Notes: generated by a model not told the origin, from the sequence alone. 64,000 nucleotides of DNA from Sipunculus nudus (GCA_026874595.1 CM049307.1:23847079-23911078), one strand, 5' to 3'; positions 34,021 through 47,885 are shown, numbered from the stretch's first letter. Translations and numbers: made by a program.

Positions 34021-36158
34021 TTCATTGTAAACAGACTTTATCTCAAACAGTTATTCATGGCTTGCACTGAAATTATAGGGAGAAATCAGTGATAAAGCAA
34101 GGAAATATTAATTAAGGGGACATTAAAAAGTAAAATTCTGGTGTTTGCAGAGGTATGCTCTCAGAGTGCTCTGGTTGCTTTAATATTTATAAATAAAATG
34201 GGAATTGCACTCTACACCCACACAAAATTCCTTGAAAATTAATTAACAGCCATAAAAAGTTGTTTTCTTTTTCTTTTGATCAGTCAGCATGAATTCTGTA
34301 ACATATAAAATAGGATAAAGTTTACAATGACAACAACAGAAGGGGCCTGTGTCATTATTCATGTAGACAACAGGTGTTATTCCATGAGGACTCGCTGTAC
34401 TTTCATTTATGACAATAAAACCTACCAGTGATTGTCATTTGTTGGAGGACTTACCTGTACTATCATGAATCATTTGTAACGGTTGTGTCAAGCTTACCTT
34501 GGCATCCCCTTGTTATATTTTGTTGAACCATTAGTAGATTTAGTGTTACAGCAATTGTTGCAGTAAATTGAATATGTTTACATAAACATTATATGTTTAT
34601 AATATTTATATTGAAATTGCCAAAATTTACCATGTTTAAACCACTCTCCAAATTGTGTCAAATGCAATACTACTGAGGATATCATGAGAAAATGCCAACA
34701 TTTTAAAATAAACAGTTCAGAATTTTAAATTGTGATAAAAAAAAATTCAAGAAAAAAAACAGAGAGAGAAAGAGAGAAAGCAAGCTTTGTTATAAAATCT
34801 TGAGGCAGAAAATAGTTTTCCTGAAAACTTGACAAAAAGCACTTTTAAATTCAAAATACTTGCAAAATACAAACTGGATTAAAAAAAAATCAAAAGATGA
34901 TTAACTTTTTAGGTATCAGTACAACTGGTAGAAATATGGGGGGGGGGGGAAGCTGTAATTTGTAAACTACACATATCAGCAAAAGACCCATTGGTCAGGT
35001 CTTACATTGTTTCAAAACAAGAAGTGAAACTGAAGATATCATTTCAGGTGTTACCCAAATGGATGGTTATCATATATGAAGCCAATAAATATGTCTTTAA
35101 CATTTAATGCCAACAGTTCCTGCTGTTCCTGGGATATTAGGTGGCAGAGTTTACCTTAAGTAAGCAAACATCTGAAATCATAAAATCTGGTGATTGACAA
35201 CACCTGAATTCACATGAAGGAAGCATTTTGAAAATAAACTGTTCAAGTCACATGCATTTAACTTCCCTTGCTTCAAGATACAGTTGACCATGATGTGAAA
35301 ACCAAAGTTAAAACATTTTCAGATTCAGAAATAAGCAGAAAATACCATTTCACTTCACAGAAAGAAAGTTACCACAGGTGGGGCCATGCAGGCACAAAAC
35401 ACTTGACAGCCACATGGTCAACATGTCTGTCAAATTTGGTAATGATTGGTGCAGCTGTTTCTGAGATAAAAAGTAACATTTTGCACGATATATATGCACA
35501 GCTGTGAAATATTCTATGACCAGCAAAATAAAAGTCCTGTGGATGTCCTGTTGAATATAATTCCATTTAATTTGCTGTTAATTTATTCCCTTTTCTCCAA
35601 GGAATCCTTATAATTATTATAAGGCTATTTGTATTTAATTACTTGTGAAACAAGGGGTTTTTCCTGTAGGTTATAATATGTCAGTCATAGGATCAACAGG
35701 TCAGCAAAATTTGATATTGGTTTGTGGTGTGGCTCATGAGAAAAAAAGGGGAAAGACTTTGCATTATATATTTTATCATGACAAATAGAACAATTCAAAA
35801 TCCTGTGGAAACGTCACTCTGAAAACATTGCATTTACTTTAGTGTTATTCAGTTCCCCTTGCTGAAAGGAATCCTTGTATAAGATTTGAAGGCTAAAGTG
35901 TTATCTGAAGGTGGAAAGTGGAAAGACATTTTGGATGGCAAAACATAGTTCAACATCTGAAGATCATATTCATTTGTGAGTCACGTGATGAGTATATCAA
36001 TATGTATGCAAAATTTGGTGAAGAAAGCAGCAGGGGTTTTAGAGTTATTTGGTAACAGAAGGGCCTGAGACAGACTGATGAATGGATGTGGACCATTTTA
36101 GTTGCTTCTCTCCTATCGCTGGGGACTGGACAGGGAAATAACGTCTGTATAACGGTAG
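34021..36158. other. intron stretch, nothing recognised
   Basis: AT-rich, with a G run near 34939. No exon or element end seen. Confidence 0.5.
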
Positions 36159-36352
36159 GTGTCATCCCAAATGGACGGGTTTCAGATAGACGGGTTGGAT
36201 TTTTTCGATCCCATCTGGACTGGTCCCAGTCAGACAGGTCCCAGTTGGACGGGTCCCAGTCAGACGCTCTATCAATAACGTATGGATTTAATACACGAAG
36301 GCTATAATATATGCATTTTTATATTATATATAGTAATATGAATGAATATATG

Positions 36353-36491
36353 GAAATATCAAGCAGTTTGAAACGTCCTGAAGGATGAACGGCTCATTCC
36401 CATAGAACACCCGGCTGTATGGCGATGCGTTACATTGTCTCGTTTATTATCACTTACCTTGCAATATCTAGGGTATTTTGCTGTCTTGTCT

Positions 36492-36528
<37 letters not shown>

Positions 36529-36737
36529 CATATATATATATTGATATATAAATATATAAATAAATATAGCATTTTAATTGTATATATGAAAATATCGAAC
36601 CATTTGCAACGCCATGAAGGATGAACGGCCTATTTACATAGACCACCCGGCTGACGCCGACATCATGTGCAAGCATTATGTCTCGTTTTATTATCACTTA
36701 CCGATTATTATCAAGGATATTGTGTTATATTTTGTCT

Positions 36738-36805
<68 letters not shown>

Positions 36806-36900
36806 CATTTTAAATGTATATATGATAATATCGAACAATTTGCAACGCCATGAAAGATTAATGGCCTATTACATAGAACACCCGGCTAACTGGGGACATA
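36353..36900 (+). repeat. ~235-bp tandem units with (TA)n spacers
   Basis: Three copies contain 'gaacggc', 'catagaacacccggct' and 'tctcgttttattatcacttacc'. TA runs at 36494-36522 and 36739-36803 separate them. Confidence 0.85.
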
Positions 36901-37127
36901 AAATGCAATCATTAAAACGTCATGTATTTGGCATCGTTGAAGTCTATATTGAATTTATTTATTGGAATGATAATTTATATGAGATGTTATCTGAAAAATA
37001 AATGCAGTTCATAATTTTTTTATGGAAAATGTAAAGAGCTTAAATAATTATTGCTTGCTTGTGATATCAATAAAATCAGAATTGTCCTGATTTCAAAGCC
37101 GAGTTACGTGGTCAGTCAATAAAATAT

Positions 37128-37388
37128 GAGTTATTCATTTCATATGTTACATAATTTTCTTCCATTAATAGCTTTTGGTTATTGAATTCAGTGCTTCTGT
37201 ACTCACAGGTGTAGGTTATCCTACACTGCCTATTATTTTAGTGTTAAATTCAGTGATTCTTTACGATTCTTTGAGTTATTCATTTCATATGTTACATATT
37301 TTTCTTCCATTAATAGCTTTTGGTTATTGAATTCAATGCTTCTATACTCACAGGTGTAGGTTATCCTACAATGCCTTTGATTTTAGTT
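37128..37388 (+). repeat. 145-bp direct repeat
   Basis: 'gagttattcatttcatatg' at 37128 and again at 37273. The following ~110 bp, including 'cacaggtgtaggttatcctaca', agree with few differences. Confidence 0.92.
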
Positions 37389-37800
37389 GATAGATAGATA
37401 GAGCGATGGATAAATAGATAGATAGTAAAAGAGATAGATGGATTTCACATAGATTATTAACTCCTTTATTGAATTTATATTTAAATCACTGTCTTCAAAG
37501 ACCTTAACAGGAATGAGAAAACTGTACATCCCATATAACCACTTTTCAAATGGAAACCACATAAGTGCATCTTCTCTTTAATTAACCAGTTACTGTGATT
37601 AGGTTTCGTTCCGCACCGGTTGTCTAAGCCATGTTGTAACTGTTATAATAACAGCACGGTGGTCTTTGATAAATATGAACCACCAAACATTAAAGTTCCT
37701 TGTGAAATAAAACGAATGTGTATTATATGATAGTAATTTCATTTTTCAAACCATTTTTTTTTTAATGAAAATAACATCTTTCTTTCTATCATATCTCTCT

Positions 37801-37836
37801 CAGGCATTATCTCTCTCTCTCTCTCTCTCTCTCTCT
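37801..37836. repeat. (CT)n microsatellite
   Basis: Run of CT inside the 2.6-kb element. Confidence 0.9.
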
Positions 37837-38794
37837 GTTCATGTATTTACCAAGTACGTATATTACCTGTGTATTTAGCGGATAGCAGTAAGTAAATATA
37901 AACTTTATCCAAAATACATACGACAACACAGACAAACATAAATGTGTATATTTACATGCATAAAGCCTTTCCTCAGCTCATTTTCGATAAATAATAGAAG
38001 GGACCATGAGAGATAACTGTTGTTCTGTTTACCTTGTTTGTGGAGTTGTGTCTTATTGATTAATAAAACACCTATCAAAGGGTAATCGGCTGTTTTTACT
38101 GAACCTATAAAATGCCTTACCATAATATTCATTGTGAAATTCAACTTAATTAGTCTCGTTATTCACACAATTATAAAGTGACTTCTGGGTTTCCAAACTG
38201 ACTTTCTACTCTTGTTTCTTGGAAATGTGCATAATTTTGGACTGACAATATGGCAGCACATGGATTATGTGATATATCGGAATGAAATATGAGAATTCTC
38301 GGAAAACCTAGCTTATATTTTGCTTATTTACATTAATTGGCAGAGCATGTCGACTGCACGTCGGTTATTATAGTAGATACCGCTAATTTATTTGACATTT
38401 GATTGCATGTTGATTCGTTATTGTAACTCTGACGAAACAGATAATATTAAGATATAATGATTTCAGTTTTCACGAAAGCAACGTCAGGGAAGAAAACAAT
38501 ATAACGGTTAAAATCTATAGCTCTTTCAACAATAATTCATGTACACAGGTATAAGGGCTTGCATAAAATTTCATAGCTATATTGTGTTTGATCAACAAAT
38601 ATAAACTTTTATTATTTTAGTTAGGCTTTCCCATAAAGCTTCAATCCCCGACTACTTACGTATGTAATTAAGTAACATAAATATAACATAGCGTCTAAAT
38701 GGGACCTGTCCAACTGGGACCCGTCTAACTGGGACCTGTCCAACTGGGACCGCCTAAATGGGACCCGTCCAACTGGTGCCCGTCCAACTGACAC

Positions 38795-40432
38795 GTAATC
38801 TAACTTGTCTGCACACCAGCTGATCACACACTTACTTTTCATAAAAGTGAGGGGGAGCAGTTTAATTCAGATGGTAACTTACTTTGAAAATTTGAGACAT
38901 CTATTTAATACAGTTAATTAAATAACGAAGATTATTTAAAGTGACCAGTAGAACTTTTTGAGATTACAAGTACTTAGCTTTCACAAATAAGAGAGTCGAT
39001 GGGGTGAAATGTCAGCTTCATAAAGAACTGTCAGAGTAAAACTTTTTCATATACAGACAGGTCTGGGGAAATCTCAGTTATAGCTACGCTTTGGTATGCG
39101 GCTGTATTTATTTTCCCTATTTAACATCTATAAAACACCTGAGGTTTGGGCCTCTTTTAAAATTAATTTCAAAATAAATTCTGATATTCTCATTTTGTTT
39201 GTTATTGAATAAGCCAGTAGATGGCAGCACAGTGTATATATATAAACTGACAAACAAACAATCAAACAGGGTGAACACATAGCCTTTTCCAACAAAGCTT
39301 TTAATAATAATATTATTTATGTATCATAGGTTTTTTTGTCTTTTTAGAGGACATTCACTTTTGCTGAGCCCCCTACTAAGTCATAGTGATTGTGATATAT
39401 ACATCATATATATGTAGTAGATAATATATATCAAATGACTGGACATGTTACTACAGGTAATAGTGGTTGTCAGACATTGTTTGCTTTGACTTTGGATAAG
39501 ATGAGTGCCTCGCCATTGGCTGATAAGGAATTAAACAGGATCTAAGATAACTGACCTTGTATGATATGTACATTGTAGTTCATATGTCACCAGGGTGCAA
39601 GACCTTTAAATGCAGTTTAAATTTACTTGTACTAATACTAGATCTAAATCTTGTACTAGATCTGCCACAGCATGCAATGTCTTTTCTTTGAAACAGTTAA
39701 TCACATTTGATCATAGATCAGATTGTTGACCAGCATTGACTCTAGCATCAGTTTGACATCAAACAGTATCTGTTTGGGATTAATTCTGTTGTTTGGTTAT
39801 GAAATGTTCCTGTTGATGGCAGCACTTTGTATTCAGTCAGGCCTGCAGAACTATTTATAAGGCAGTGAGATACAGTCATGTCTTGTTATAACAGAAGACT
39901 CTAGTTATGAACAAATCTCTAGGGAACAAACGAGTGAAAGTTAAAATTGGCTTCCATATATCGTAAAGTTCCGGATCCGAACAGATTTACTTGAAACAAA
40001 CAGAACAACACCCATACACTCATAATCATTATAACGAACTAGAGCGATGGCGGTGAGGTCCAAATTTCCCCAGTCATATAATCTTTTCTGAGACCAACCC
40101 TAAAATGACCAGCTAATTAATACTGCACACACGAAAGGGCAGGTTTTCACACCTAGGCCATAGTCGCGTGTTTATGGTATTGCTGTTTTCTCCATGTCTG
40201 GATCAGTGCTTGAGTATTTGATTGTTTGTATCAATTGCTACTCAGGGTACAACATGTTCCTTATCAATGATCATTAAAAGAAAACAATCATGACATGATT
40301 ATCAAAACAAAAGTCATTAAAAGCCAGTGAACTGTATAATAATGGGCAGAATATGCAACAAATTCATGCCATATAGTGAACCTACACATGATCAACAAGA
40401 CCTGCCATTTCTGCCTCACAGAAATCAGCTAA
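38795..40432. other. intron stretch; possible MITE end at 39871
   Basis: TACAGTCATGTCTTGTTATAACAGA at 39871 resembles the left end of a pogo-type MITE, but no matching right end was found. Otherwise nothing is recognised. Confidence 0.4.
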
Positions 40433-41892
40433 TTGTATCCGCCAAAACGAAGTTTTGCGGATACTATGTTTTTGACCGGGTTCCGCCACCGCCGCGTTCG
40501 TTTCCAGAGAACTCCTCTTAAAGACTACTGGACAGATTTTTCCGAAACTTACACAAATTATCGGGTCACATGTGAACTGGTGCCTAACCAAGTGACCTTG
40601 ACCTCTGACCTTTCCTCTCTGCCCAGCGTCCGTTTATGCGTCTGTTTCCACACATAAACCCACATATCTCGGAAACCGTTTGACCGATCAGAAAAAATGT
40701 TTTACACAAATGTAGCCCTTGGATAGCTTTATAACATACACAAAAAATAGGTGGCGCCACCTGCAACCATGTTTGAACAGTGTCCATCTGTTCATCTGCT
40801 TTGGGTTAAAATCACTCATATCTCTGCAGTGGTTTGACTAATTCACCTAAAATTCGGCATGCTTATACATCATAGATAGCTTTCTAGATTTTATGACAGG
40901 TGGCGCCACCTACATTCACATTAACACTGCAGACATCATTCCTCATATCTCGGAAACCGTTTGACCGATCTGGAAAATTTTTTTTACACAAATGTAGCCC
41001 TTGGATAGCTTTATAACATATACAAAAATGGTGGCACCACCTGCAGCCATTTTTGCACAGTGTCCATCTGTTTGTCTGCCTTAGGTTAAAATCACTCATA
41101 TCTCTGCAGTGGTTTGACTTATTCTCCTGAAATTTGGCATGCGTATACATCCTAGATAGCTTTCTTGATTTTATGACAGTTGGCGCCACCTACCTTCACA
41201 TTCACGCTGCAGAGATCAAAGCTCATATCTCAGGAACCGTTCGACCAATCAGGAAAAAAATTACACAAATGTAGCCCTTGGATAGCTTGATAACATACAC
41301 AAAAATGGTGGCGCCACCTGCAGCCATTTTCGCACTGCGTCCATCTGTTTGTCTGCCTTGGGTTAAAATCACATATCTCTGCAGTGGTTTGACCAAATTA
41401 CCTGAAATTCGGCATCCGTATACATCCCGCATAGCTTTCTTGATTTTATGATAGGTGGCGCCACCTACATTCACGATCACACTGCAGACATTAATGCTTA
41501 TATCTCTGGACTCGTTTGACCAATCAGGAAAAAAAATTTACATAAATGTAGCCCTGGATATCTTTATAACATACACAAAAATGGTGGCACCACCTGCAGC
41601 CATATTTGCACAGCGTCCATCTGTTTGTCTGTTGTGGGATAAAATCACTCATATCTCTGCAGTGGTTTGACTTTTCCACATGAAATTTTGCATGTGTATA
41701 CATCTTGGATAGTTTCTCGTTCAAATAACAGGTGGCGCCACCCACAATCTTGTTTATGTGGCAGAGATCCATTCTAATATGTAACACATGTAACTCTATT
41801 TCCCCTTGCCACTCAATCCATGCCTCACTTTACCCGTCCTTCTCTGATTTTGGCGAATACATGTAGTCCCTTGTCGACTACCCATATTCTAG
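40433..41892 (+). mobile_element. family A Helentron-like element, copy A3 (complete)
   Basis: Starts TTGTATCCGCCAAAAC with its hairpin partner GTTTTGCGGATAC, then GCC-rich DNA. The leader holds TGACCTTGACCTCTGACCT (40593). The 3' end is hairpin GTAGTC..GACTAC, then CTAG (41889-41892) before TT. The core is the most regular here: the palindrome or a one-base variant sits at 40750, 40899, 41030, 41179, 41307, 41454, 41583 and 41731, spacings 149, 131, 149, 128, 147, 129 and 148. Confidence 0.88.
40750..41742 (+). repeat. family A tandem core, ~277-bp unit with two palindromes
   Basis: Each unit has two related halves. One reads 'acaaatgtagcccttggatagctttataacatacacaaaaatGGTGGCGCCACCtgcagcc'-like; the other reads 'atacatcctagatagctttcttgattttatgacaGGTGGCGCCACCtacattcac'-like. 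Five of the eight sites are perfect. Confidence 0.9.
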
Positions 41893-42829
41893 TTAGTCTT
41901 AATTTGTCTGCCCCAAAATTTCAGAAAATCTACCTCAAGCCATGGTCTGAATTAATATTGTGGACAAATGAACCAACAAACAGATAAGCAATGGTAGGAA
42001 TTTACAGGGGATTTGCCAGTATCTTTGAAAAGGAAATTGAGCAGGACCAGCCCTCAACATTATAACTGAGTGTCCATTATTGAGGCAGTGATGTGACTTG
42101 CATCATATATTAGTGGCAGATAATATATCAGATGTAAGGCAGGTTTGAGCATATACATTGAGAATGTTTGAATTTGGATAAGGTAAATGGTCAGCTATCA
42201 CCACTTTTGATAAGATGATAATCAAGATATAAGATATTCTACCTGGAATAATACATATATCATGATGCATGGGTCAGCAGGGTGCATGACCTTTGTATGC
42301 TATTAATACTTGCATGCTGTCAGTGGAACTATACACACAGCACACGGTATCTTTCTTGGAAATAATCAATAACCCTTGACCATATAAACTGAAGTGGTGG
42401 ACCTGCATTCACAAAAGCTTCCGTTTGACATATGTGGAGTGATTTCTGAGAATACCGCTGGCATACCACCCAGTTTTGTGTGGAGAGATAATAACCAACG
42501 TACTTGGAACTGTATCCAGGGGTCAGCGTGGAATGTTGTTCTGTTTCCTCTGGGCTCCAGTGAGCGGTGTTAGGAATTGGTTGTGACTTGTTTCCTTCTG
42601 TCCTCATGTGTTTTATGGCCAGAATCCTCCTTTTTTCCACCCTACTTTGTGTGCTCCTGCTTGTTCTGCTTCTATCCATGATGTCACATTCTGGACCTTG
42701 TGCCTTTTCTTCTCTATCGTCCTCCTCCATGTGTCCTTTGGTCTTCACCTGCTCCTTTTATCGCTTGTGAAATCTTGTTAAATGATCTTAAAAAATCTTG
42801 CTAATATTCTAGTTTTGCAATGCAATGCT
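41893..42829. other. intron stretch, nothing recognised
   Basis: A 139-codon minus-strand frame (42329-42748) has no family I recognise and no splice or repeat support. Confidence 0.45.
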
Positions 42830-43197
42830 TACAGATACTGGCCTAATGTTTGGTCTGTGGGCGCATAATGACCACTTACAGATCAACTTCGCGTTTCGAC
42901 CCAGTTGACCTATTTTTGACCATATGACAGATCCTAAACAGAAAATTTCATGAAAGACAGAAATTTTTATGAAAAATGCACATGTATGGACTTTTTTTCA
43001 CTATTCCTGCAGATACTGGCCTGATTTTTGGTGTGTTGCTTGATAATGACCCATTACAGATCGAGTTTGCATTTTGCCCTTGTTGACCTGCTTTTTGACC
43101 ATACAACACCTCCTGAACTTAAAAAATTTTACAAATTTTAACAAATGTTTCTAATTTGCCCCAAGCGGGGGCATTTGTGTAGTTCCGACACATCTAG
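42830..43197 (+). mobile_element. 3' part of a family E Helentron-like element
   Basis: Two ~178-bp tandem units ('cagatactggcctaatgtttggt' near 42832, 'cagatactggcctgatttttggt' near 43010). Then a GC hairpin (GCCCC-aagcg-GGGGC), a second small hairpin TGTGT..ACACA and CTAG (43194-43197) before TTTT. It has the same terminal logic as A, B and C with different sequence. The 5' end was not found. Confidence 0.65.
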
Positions 43198-43369
43198 TTT
43201 TTTAAACATATGATTACCCAGATTAGGAAAATGCTTGAAAGAAAAGCAGAAACATTGGAAAACCTAAAATGGCACTCAGTAGAATGTCTTTCTTTCAAGG
43301 CAAAACAGCAGCCATTGAATGGAATATTGTTGAATGGAATATCAGTGCACAAGCTGAGAATATTATTGT

Positions 43370-43656
43370 CTTTCTTTCAGTCTTTCTTTCTATCTTTGCC
43401 TTTCTTCCTTTCTTTCTCCTTCCTTTCTCTCTTTCTCACTTTCTTTCTTTTTACTTTGTCACTTTCTTTCACACCTTCTTTCTTTCTCATTCTTTCTTTC
43501 TAACTTTCTTTCATTCTCACTTACTTTCTCACTCACTCTCCTTTCACATTCTCTCTTTTCTTCTCACTTTTTTTTCTCTCTCTCTGTTTCTCTCTTCTTT
43601 TTTCTCTATCATTCTCTTTCTGTGTCTCTCTCTCTATTGCCCTCGCTCTCTTGCTT

Positions 43657-43696
<40 letters not shown>
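43370..43696. repeat. polypyrimidine tract ending in (CT)n
   Basis: CTTT/CTTTC units grade into a pure CT run at about 43658-43694. Both strands give long low-complexity frames. Confidence 0.95.
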
Positions 43697-43697
<1 letters not shown>

Positions 43698-46600
43698 TTT
43701 GGGTCTTCTGATAATATACAAAAACACTACCTTTGATAACAATCCAGCTGTATGTTAATAATACCTTGTCAGGAGTTCTCAGCCTCTGCAGTTATGAATA
43801 ATCAATGATGTTTGACAAATATCCCACAGTGGGATTTCACGTGGGATTAAACAATTTCACGCATGAATAATGTATCATGAATTTGTACCCAGTGACAGTA
43901 AAAGGCAGGTATATGTTACATCATTATTGTATATGACATGAAATTGAAATCTCATATTACGTCCATGTATAAATGTTCACTCACTGATTTATTTACAGTA
44001 TCCTAACACACCACCAGGCTGGCTCCTAGAAATGTGTACTAAGTACATTGATGTGATTACAATCCCCAGCTATCTCTTATGGTAACAAATAAATTTGAAA
44101 TACAGTAAATCCTTGTTGTATTGAACTCACACCTTACTTGTGTCACAGGATTAATGTGTTTGCAACCTTTAGTTTAATTGCTAGCTAGAATATTACCCAC
44201 TCTTGCAGTGTGAAAGGTCTCTAGGACTTTGGCTGGGTTTGTGCAGGATGGACTTTCTGTGGGCTATGTTGAAATGGGCCAAGGTCACTGGTGTAGTTTT
44301 GGATAGATTGCTGTGTAATAGCCACTTTATGAAATAATGACAAATTTCTCAGAATTTATAGAAAAATATGGAAATTGACTTCACATGGGACACACTTGGC
44401 ATCCTTCCTGACCTTTCAACAACAAAACAGGCATTTCCTAGGTGTGGCCACAGATTGGTTTAAAAAAGTCAGTTTGAATATAGATGTACAAGAGCTGTGT
44501 GGAATCTGGGATGTGTGGAAGTTTTGATGACCCAGTTGACTTCAACACAATAAGGTTTCTGTTACTCAGCCTGAGAAAACTGCTATAAACAACTGGATAT
44601 TTCTTTAAAATCATTAATACTCTTATAATTAAATGGTTTAAAATTGAATTTAACACAGATGTATGGGGATTTTCAATTTATCAGTTTATAATAATATCAG
44701 TGTATAGTGAACATGATATGAAATGTCAGTTGCCAGTGCACTTATTAGTGTATTCTGAAACAGACTAAATTGACTTGTTATCTAATTAATATTATAAATG
44801 TAATTTGGAAACTTTCACCAATAAAGTGCAAAAACAATTAAATGTTCTTTGAGCATTATGCTAAAGACGTCCATCCACCTGATTGAAATAGGATGGATAA
44901 TGTCAAAGTTTTTGTGCTTTAGGGAGAAGTGAAAGTCTTTTTTTCAGGTAATCAGTAAGTCACCACCAGACCTATAGCCTCTATAGAATCAGTATGGATA
45001 ATGAAGGCTTGAGAGTACAAGGCTTGGGGCTCCAGTGGTGTCAATCAAATCTCAGCTGTCAGTGCTTACCAGAGGCACAACTGGGATTAATTTTTTTCCT
45101 GCACACTGTTACCCAGATCAGTATTCTAGACAAATTAGAGGCAAATTTACCAAGGACAGGTTTCCCCACACCAGTATTCTGTACAGGAATAGTTTCACTA
45201 TATCTGTGTTCCCAAGGCCAACATTGCCAGGAGGAATCTTGCTCAGACAAAAACACTCACTGACAAGTTGACATCATTGATATTGAAGTAAAAAAAAAAA
45301 TCTAGATCAGCAGACTGAGTGTCGTCTGGTCTACATGGATAACCGTTTCTAGGTCCATTTTCCATAGGATCTGCCAGCAACTGACAGGGCTTCCAACCTT
45401 TAATTCCTTATTTAGACAACTTTTTGCCAGTTCATCTTACCAGTTTGACCAGTATGCTTCTGTACTATCGTTTCCATTACGTATAACCCCAAATAATTAA
45501 ATTCAACTGTCATGTGACTATTCTTGACACAGATTTATTTTATAATTCCTTAAATATTAGATATAGACACATAACTGAAAATCATAAGTGTTATCACTAA
45601 TTTCATTTATACATGTTCATTATTCTTCCATCCCTGTTCATGTTTGAGTTACTTCACCCAAGTTTATCAATTGTTTAAAAATTGATCAAGAAAAATATAG
45701 TTAAAATATATGGACATATATGGAAGTCCAAGCCTTCTGCAGCATAGTTTGTGCACATGTGTATTGTGCAGCATGAAGAATTTATTTGACTGTCTGACCA
45801 AGGATCAGTGTTAGGATGTATGTTGTAGTACAAACATTGAACACCAGGGGGGCTTACCCTCTCCATCCATAACACCAAGGCTGATCATTACAGATCAGGC
45901 CTCAGATGTACGTACAGACTAATGATACACACAAAAAATATTTAATTGTTTGCTGGAAATCCACTAGGTTGCCATTTCCACTTACTTTTCAAAGAAAAGA
46001 GTTCAGTGTACACAGTTTAAAAAAAATCATACATTTATGAGCCATAATAAGTTATATATTATAATCAATTGATCTGTTGCTGAACATTAAATGTGGCCAT
46101 TTTCCAACTACAGATTTACTTTGAAAGTTCAGTTTGTCACAGATGCCTTATATATTGACCACCAGAGTGCAGACCTGGTGTGAACTTTATCCTCATTCAG
46201 AACCAAGTGGTATATCAAGGATTTTTATTTTCTGTTGAATCCATATTGTTTTAATGCTTTCAAGGTATAATCTGTAAGGAATGGTATAGTCTGCACACAA
46301 AATACATTGTTTTGCTGTAATACAGTGCACAACAGGTGTGCAGTAGTCCTTGCTTTGACTTTGCTCTACCACACTTCTTTCCATGGCGGCTCCCTATATA
46401 CTGTGGTTAGCTTTATATTCATGAGGTAGAAATTTTGCAATTTATTCATTTTTTAAATTTTCGCAAGATTTTTATTTCCACTATCGCACCTGAAAAAATA
46501 AAATATAAGCACACCAGTATTTGTATTTATTTTATATAATGAATAAATCTGACACTATCTCATTTATTTCTGTTACAGTCATTATATTATTATAATAATA

Positions 46601-47178
46601 AATATGTGTTTGCATATGTTGTGTCATATGTGTCATCACAATAGCTTGTGTATTCTTATGTATCCATTATTAGAATGTTTAATAGTTAAATGTTTAGTGT
46701 AATAGACACTTCAGCTGAGACTTGTGGCTCATGAGTCTTTTGACTAACCATCATTGAAATACTAACTAATACTAATACAGAAAAAATGCAATCAAACTAA
46801 GAATTACCCTCCCCCCCCCCTCACAAGGAATGCCATTTTTCGACAATTCAGACAGTTACCATGGAGACAAAGCATCTTGTTGAAATATATGCACTGACAA
46901 ATTGGTGTGATATGAGCCTAAGTGAAAGTAATTTTCACCTCACATGCCAGCAGGAATTGGCTAGACTGATGTTAAGTCGGCTAACGTTGGGATAACAATA
47001 CATCTAGCCTTTAATTGGTTTGTGGAACATGCATTATCACACCAGCCACTGATGTATATTGGTAGTCTGTGTACATATATAAACAATGTGTGTGGTTGGG
47101 GGTTAAGATTTTAACCCAAAAGGGCAATGATGGGGTAGGATATACATCTCTTTCTTATGGTGGGTGCACCCTCATTAC

Positions 47179-47204
47179 CCCACCCCCCCCCCCCCCACCC
47201 CCAA
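47179..47204 (+). repeat. C-rich tract
   Basis: CCCCACCCC... with a run of C broken by single A. Confidence 0.9.
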
Positions 47205-47885
47205 TCCTCCCCATCCACCAACTCCAAGTGCACTTTGTCCAAATGCACAACTCCTTTGATTTCCAGTTTAATTACCCTCTTCATTTAGAAGAAACATTTT
47301 GGCAAAACATTTTTGCATAAAACCAAAAAACACTGGTATGAAGGCAAGTTTTGCTGATATGCAGGACTTGCTGTTAATGGCATGCGAGTGTTAAGTTACA
47401 AGATATATAGTTATTCATCTTTCCACACAATGAGACTGCCAGGCTGAAGTTGTTTTTGGTCCAGCAGAAACACAGCAGTGTTCACACTTTACCTATATTT
47501 AACACTTACCTGTGTACTTTCTCTTTGCAACACAACGGCATTCATATGTGTTTCAAACCGCAGTGGTTATGTTCCTTTGGAGATGGTTTTAATATTGAAA
47601 TAATGAGATAAGTATTTGTCCCAATGTAGAATAAACATGCCTTAAAAGCACCTTGTGCTGGATACAGTTTCCATGGTGATAGAAAGATATAGAAAAATCA
47701 TCAACTCACCATAACTCATGTACACTTGTACCGAGAATAAAATTGAAGGTTTATCTCCTCACCTGTTTATTTTTATAATATTTTTGTTTTAATAAATGAT
47801 TGAATTTGAATTAAGCATTTTACATGCAACATAATACCTTTAAAGTTGTCATCTACACTTCTCTCTTAGTGGCTATGCACAGTAG

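Larger units (their letters stand above)
36159..38794. mobile_element. 2.6-kb element with minisatellite-built inverted ends
   Basis: The left end (36159-36268) starts GTGTCA and continues with 15-18-bp units 'cagttggacgggtcc'. The right end (38691-38794) is the inverse: 'ggacccgtccaactg' units and TGACAC at 38789-38794. Both inner edges have AGACGC/GCGTCT. Inside are three ~235-bp direct repeats ('atatcgaac.atttgcaacgccatgaaggat', from about 36353, 36590 and 36827), two TA microsatellites and a 145-bp direct repeat. No transposase was found. The superfamily is not recognised. Confidence 0.7.
43198..47885. other. intron stretch with CT tract and poly-C
   Basis: A long pyrimidine tract at 43370-43696. 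A C-rich run at 47179-47204. A possible MITE end TACAGTAAATCCTTGTTGTATTGAA at 44102. A worn copy of the family C 3' end (CAGCTGAGACTTGTGGCTCATGAG) at ~46714. No exon recognised. Confidence 0.5.

Noticed and set aside
33602-34092. Long frames rich in Leu and Ser in the CT tract
   Set aside because: Low-complexity translations of a pyrimidine minisatellite.
42329-42748. 139-codon minus-strand frame
   Set aside because: No recognisable family, no splice signals and no second copy; could be chance in a less AT-rich patch.
43210-43742. Frames of up to 155 codons in the pyrimidine tract
   Set aside because: Simple-sequence translation (Phe/Leu/Ser or Arg/Glu) with no domain.
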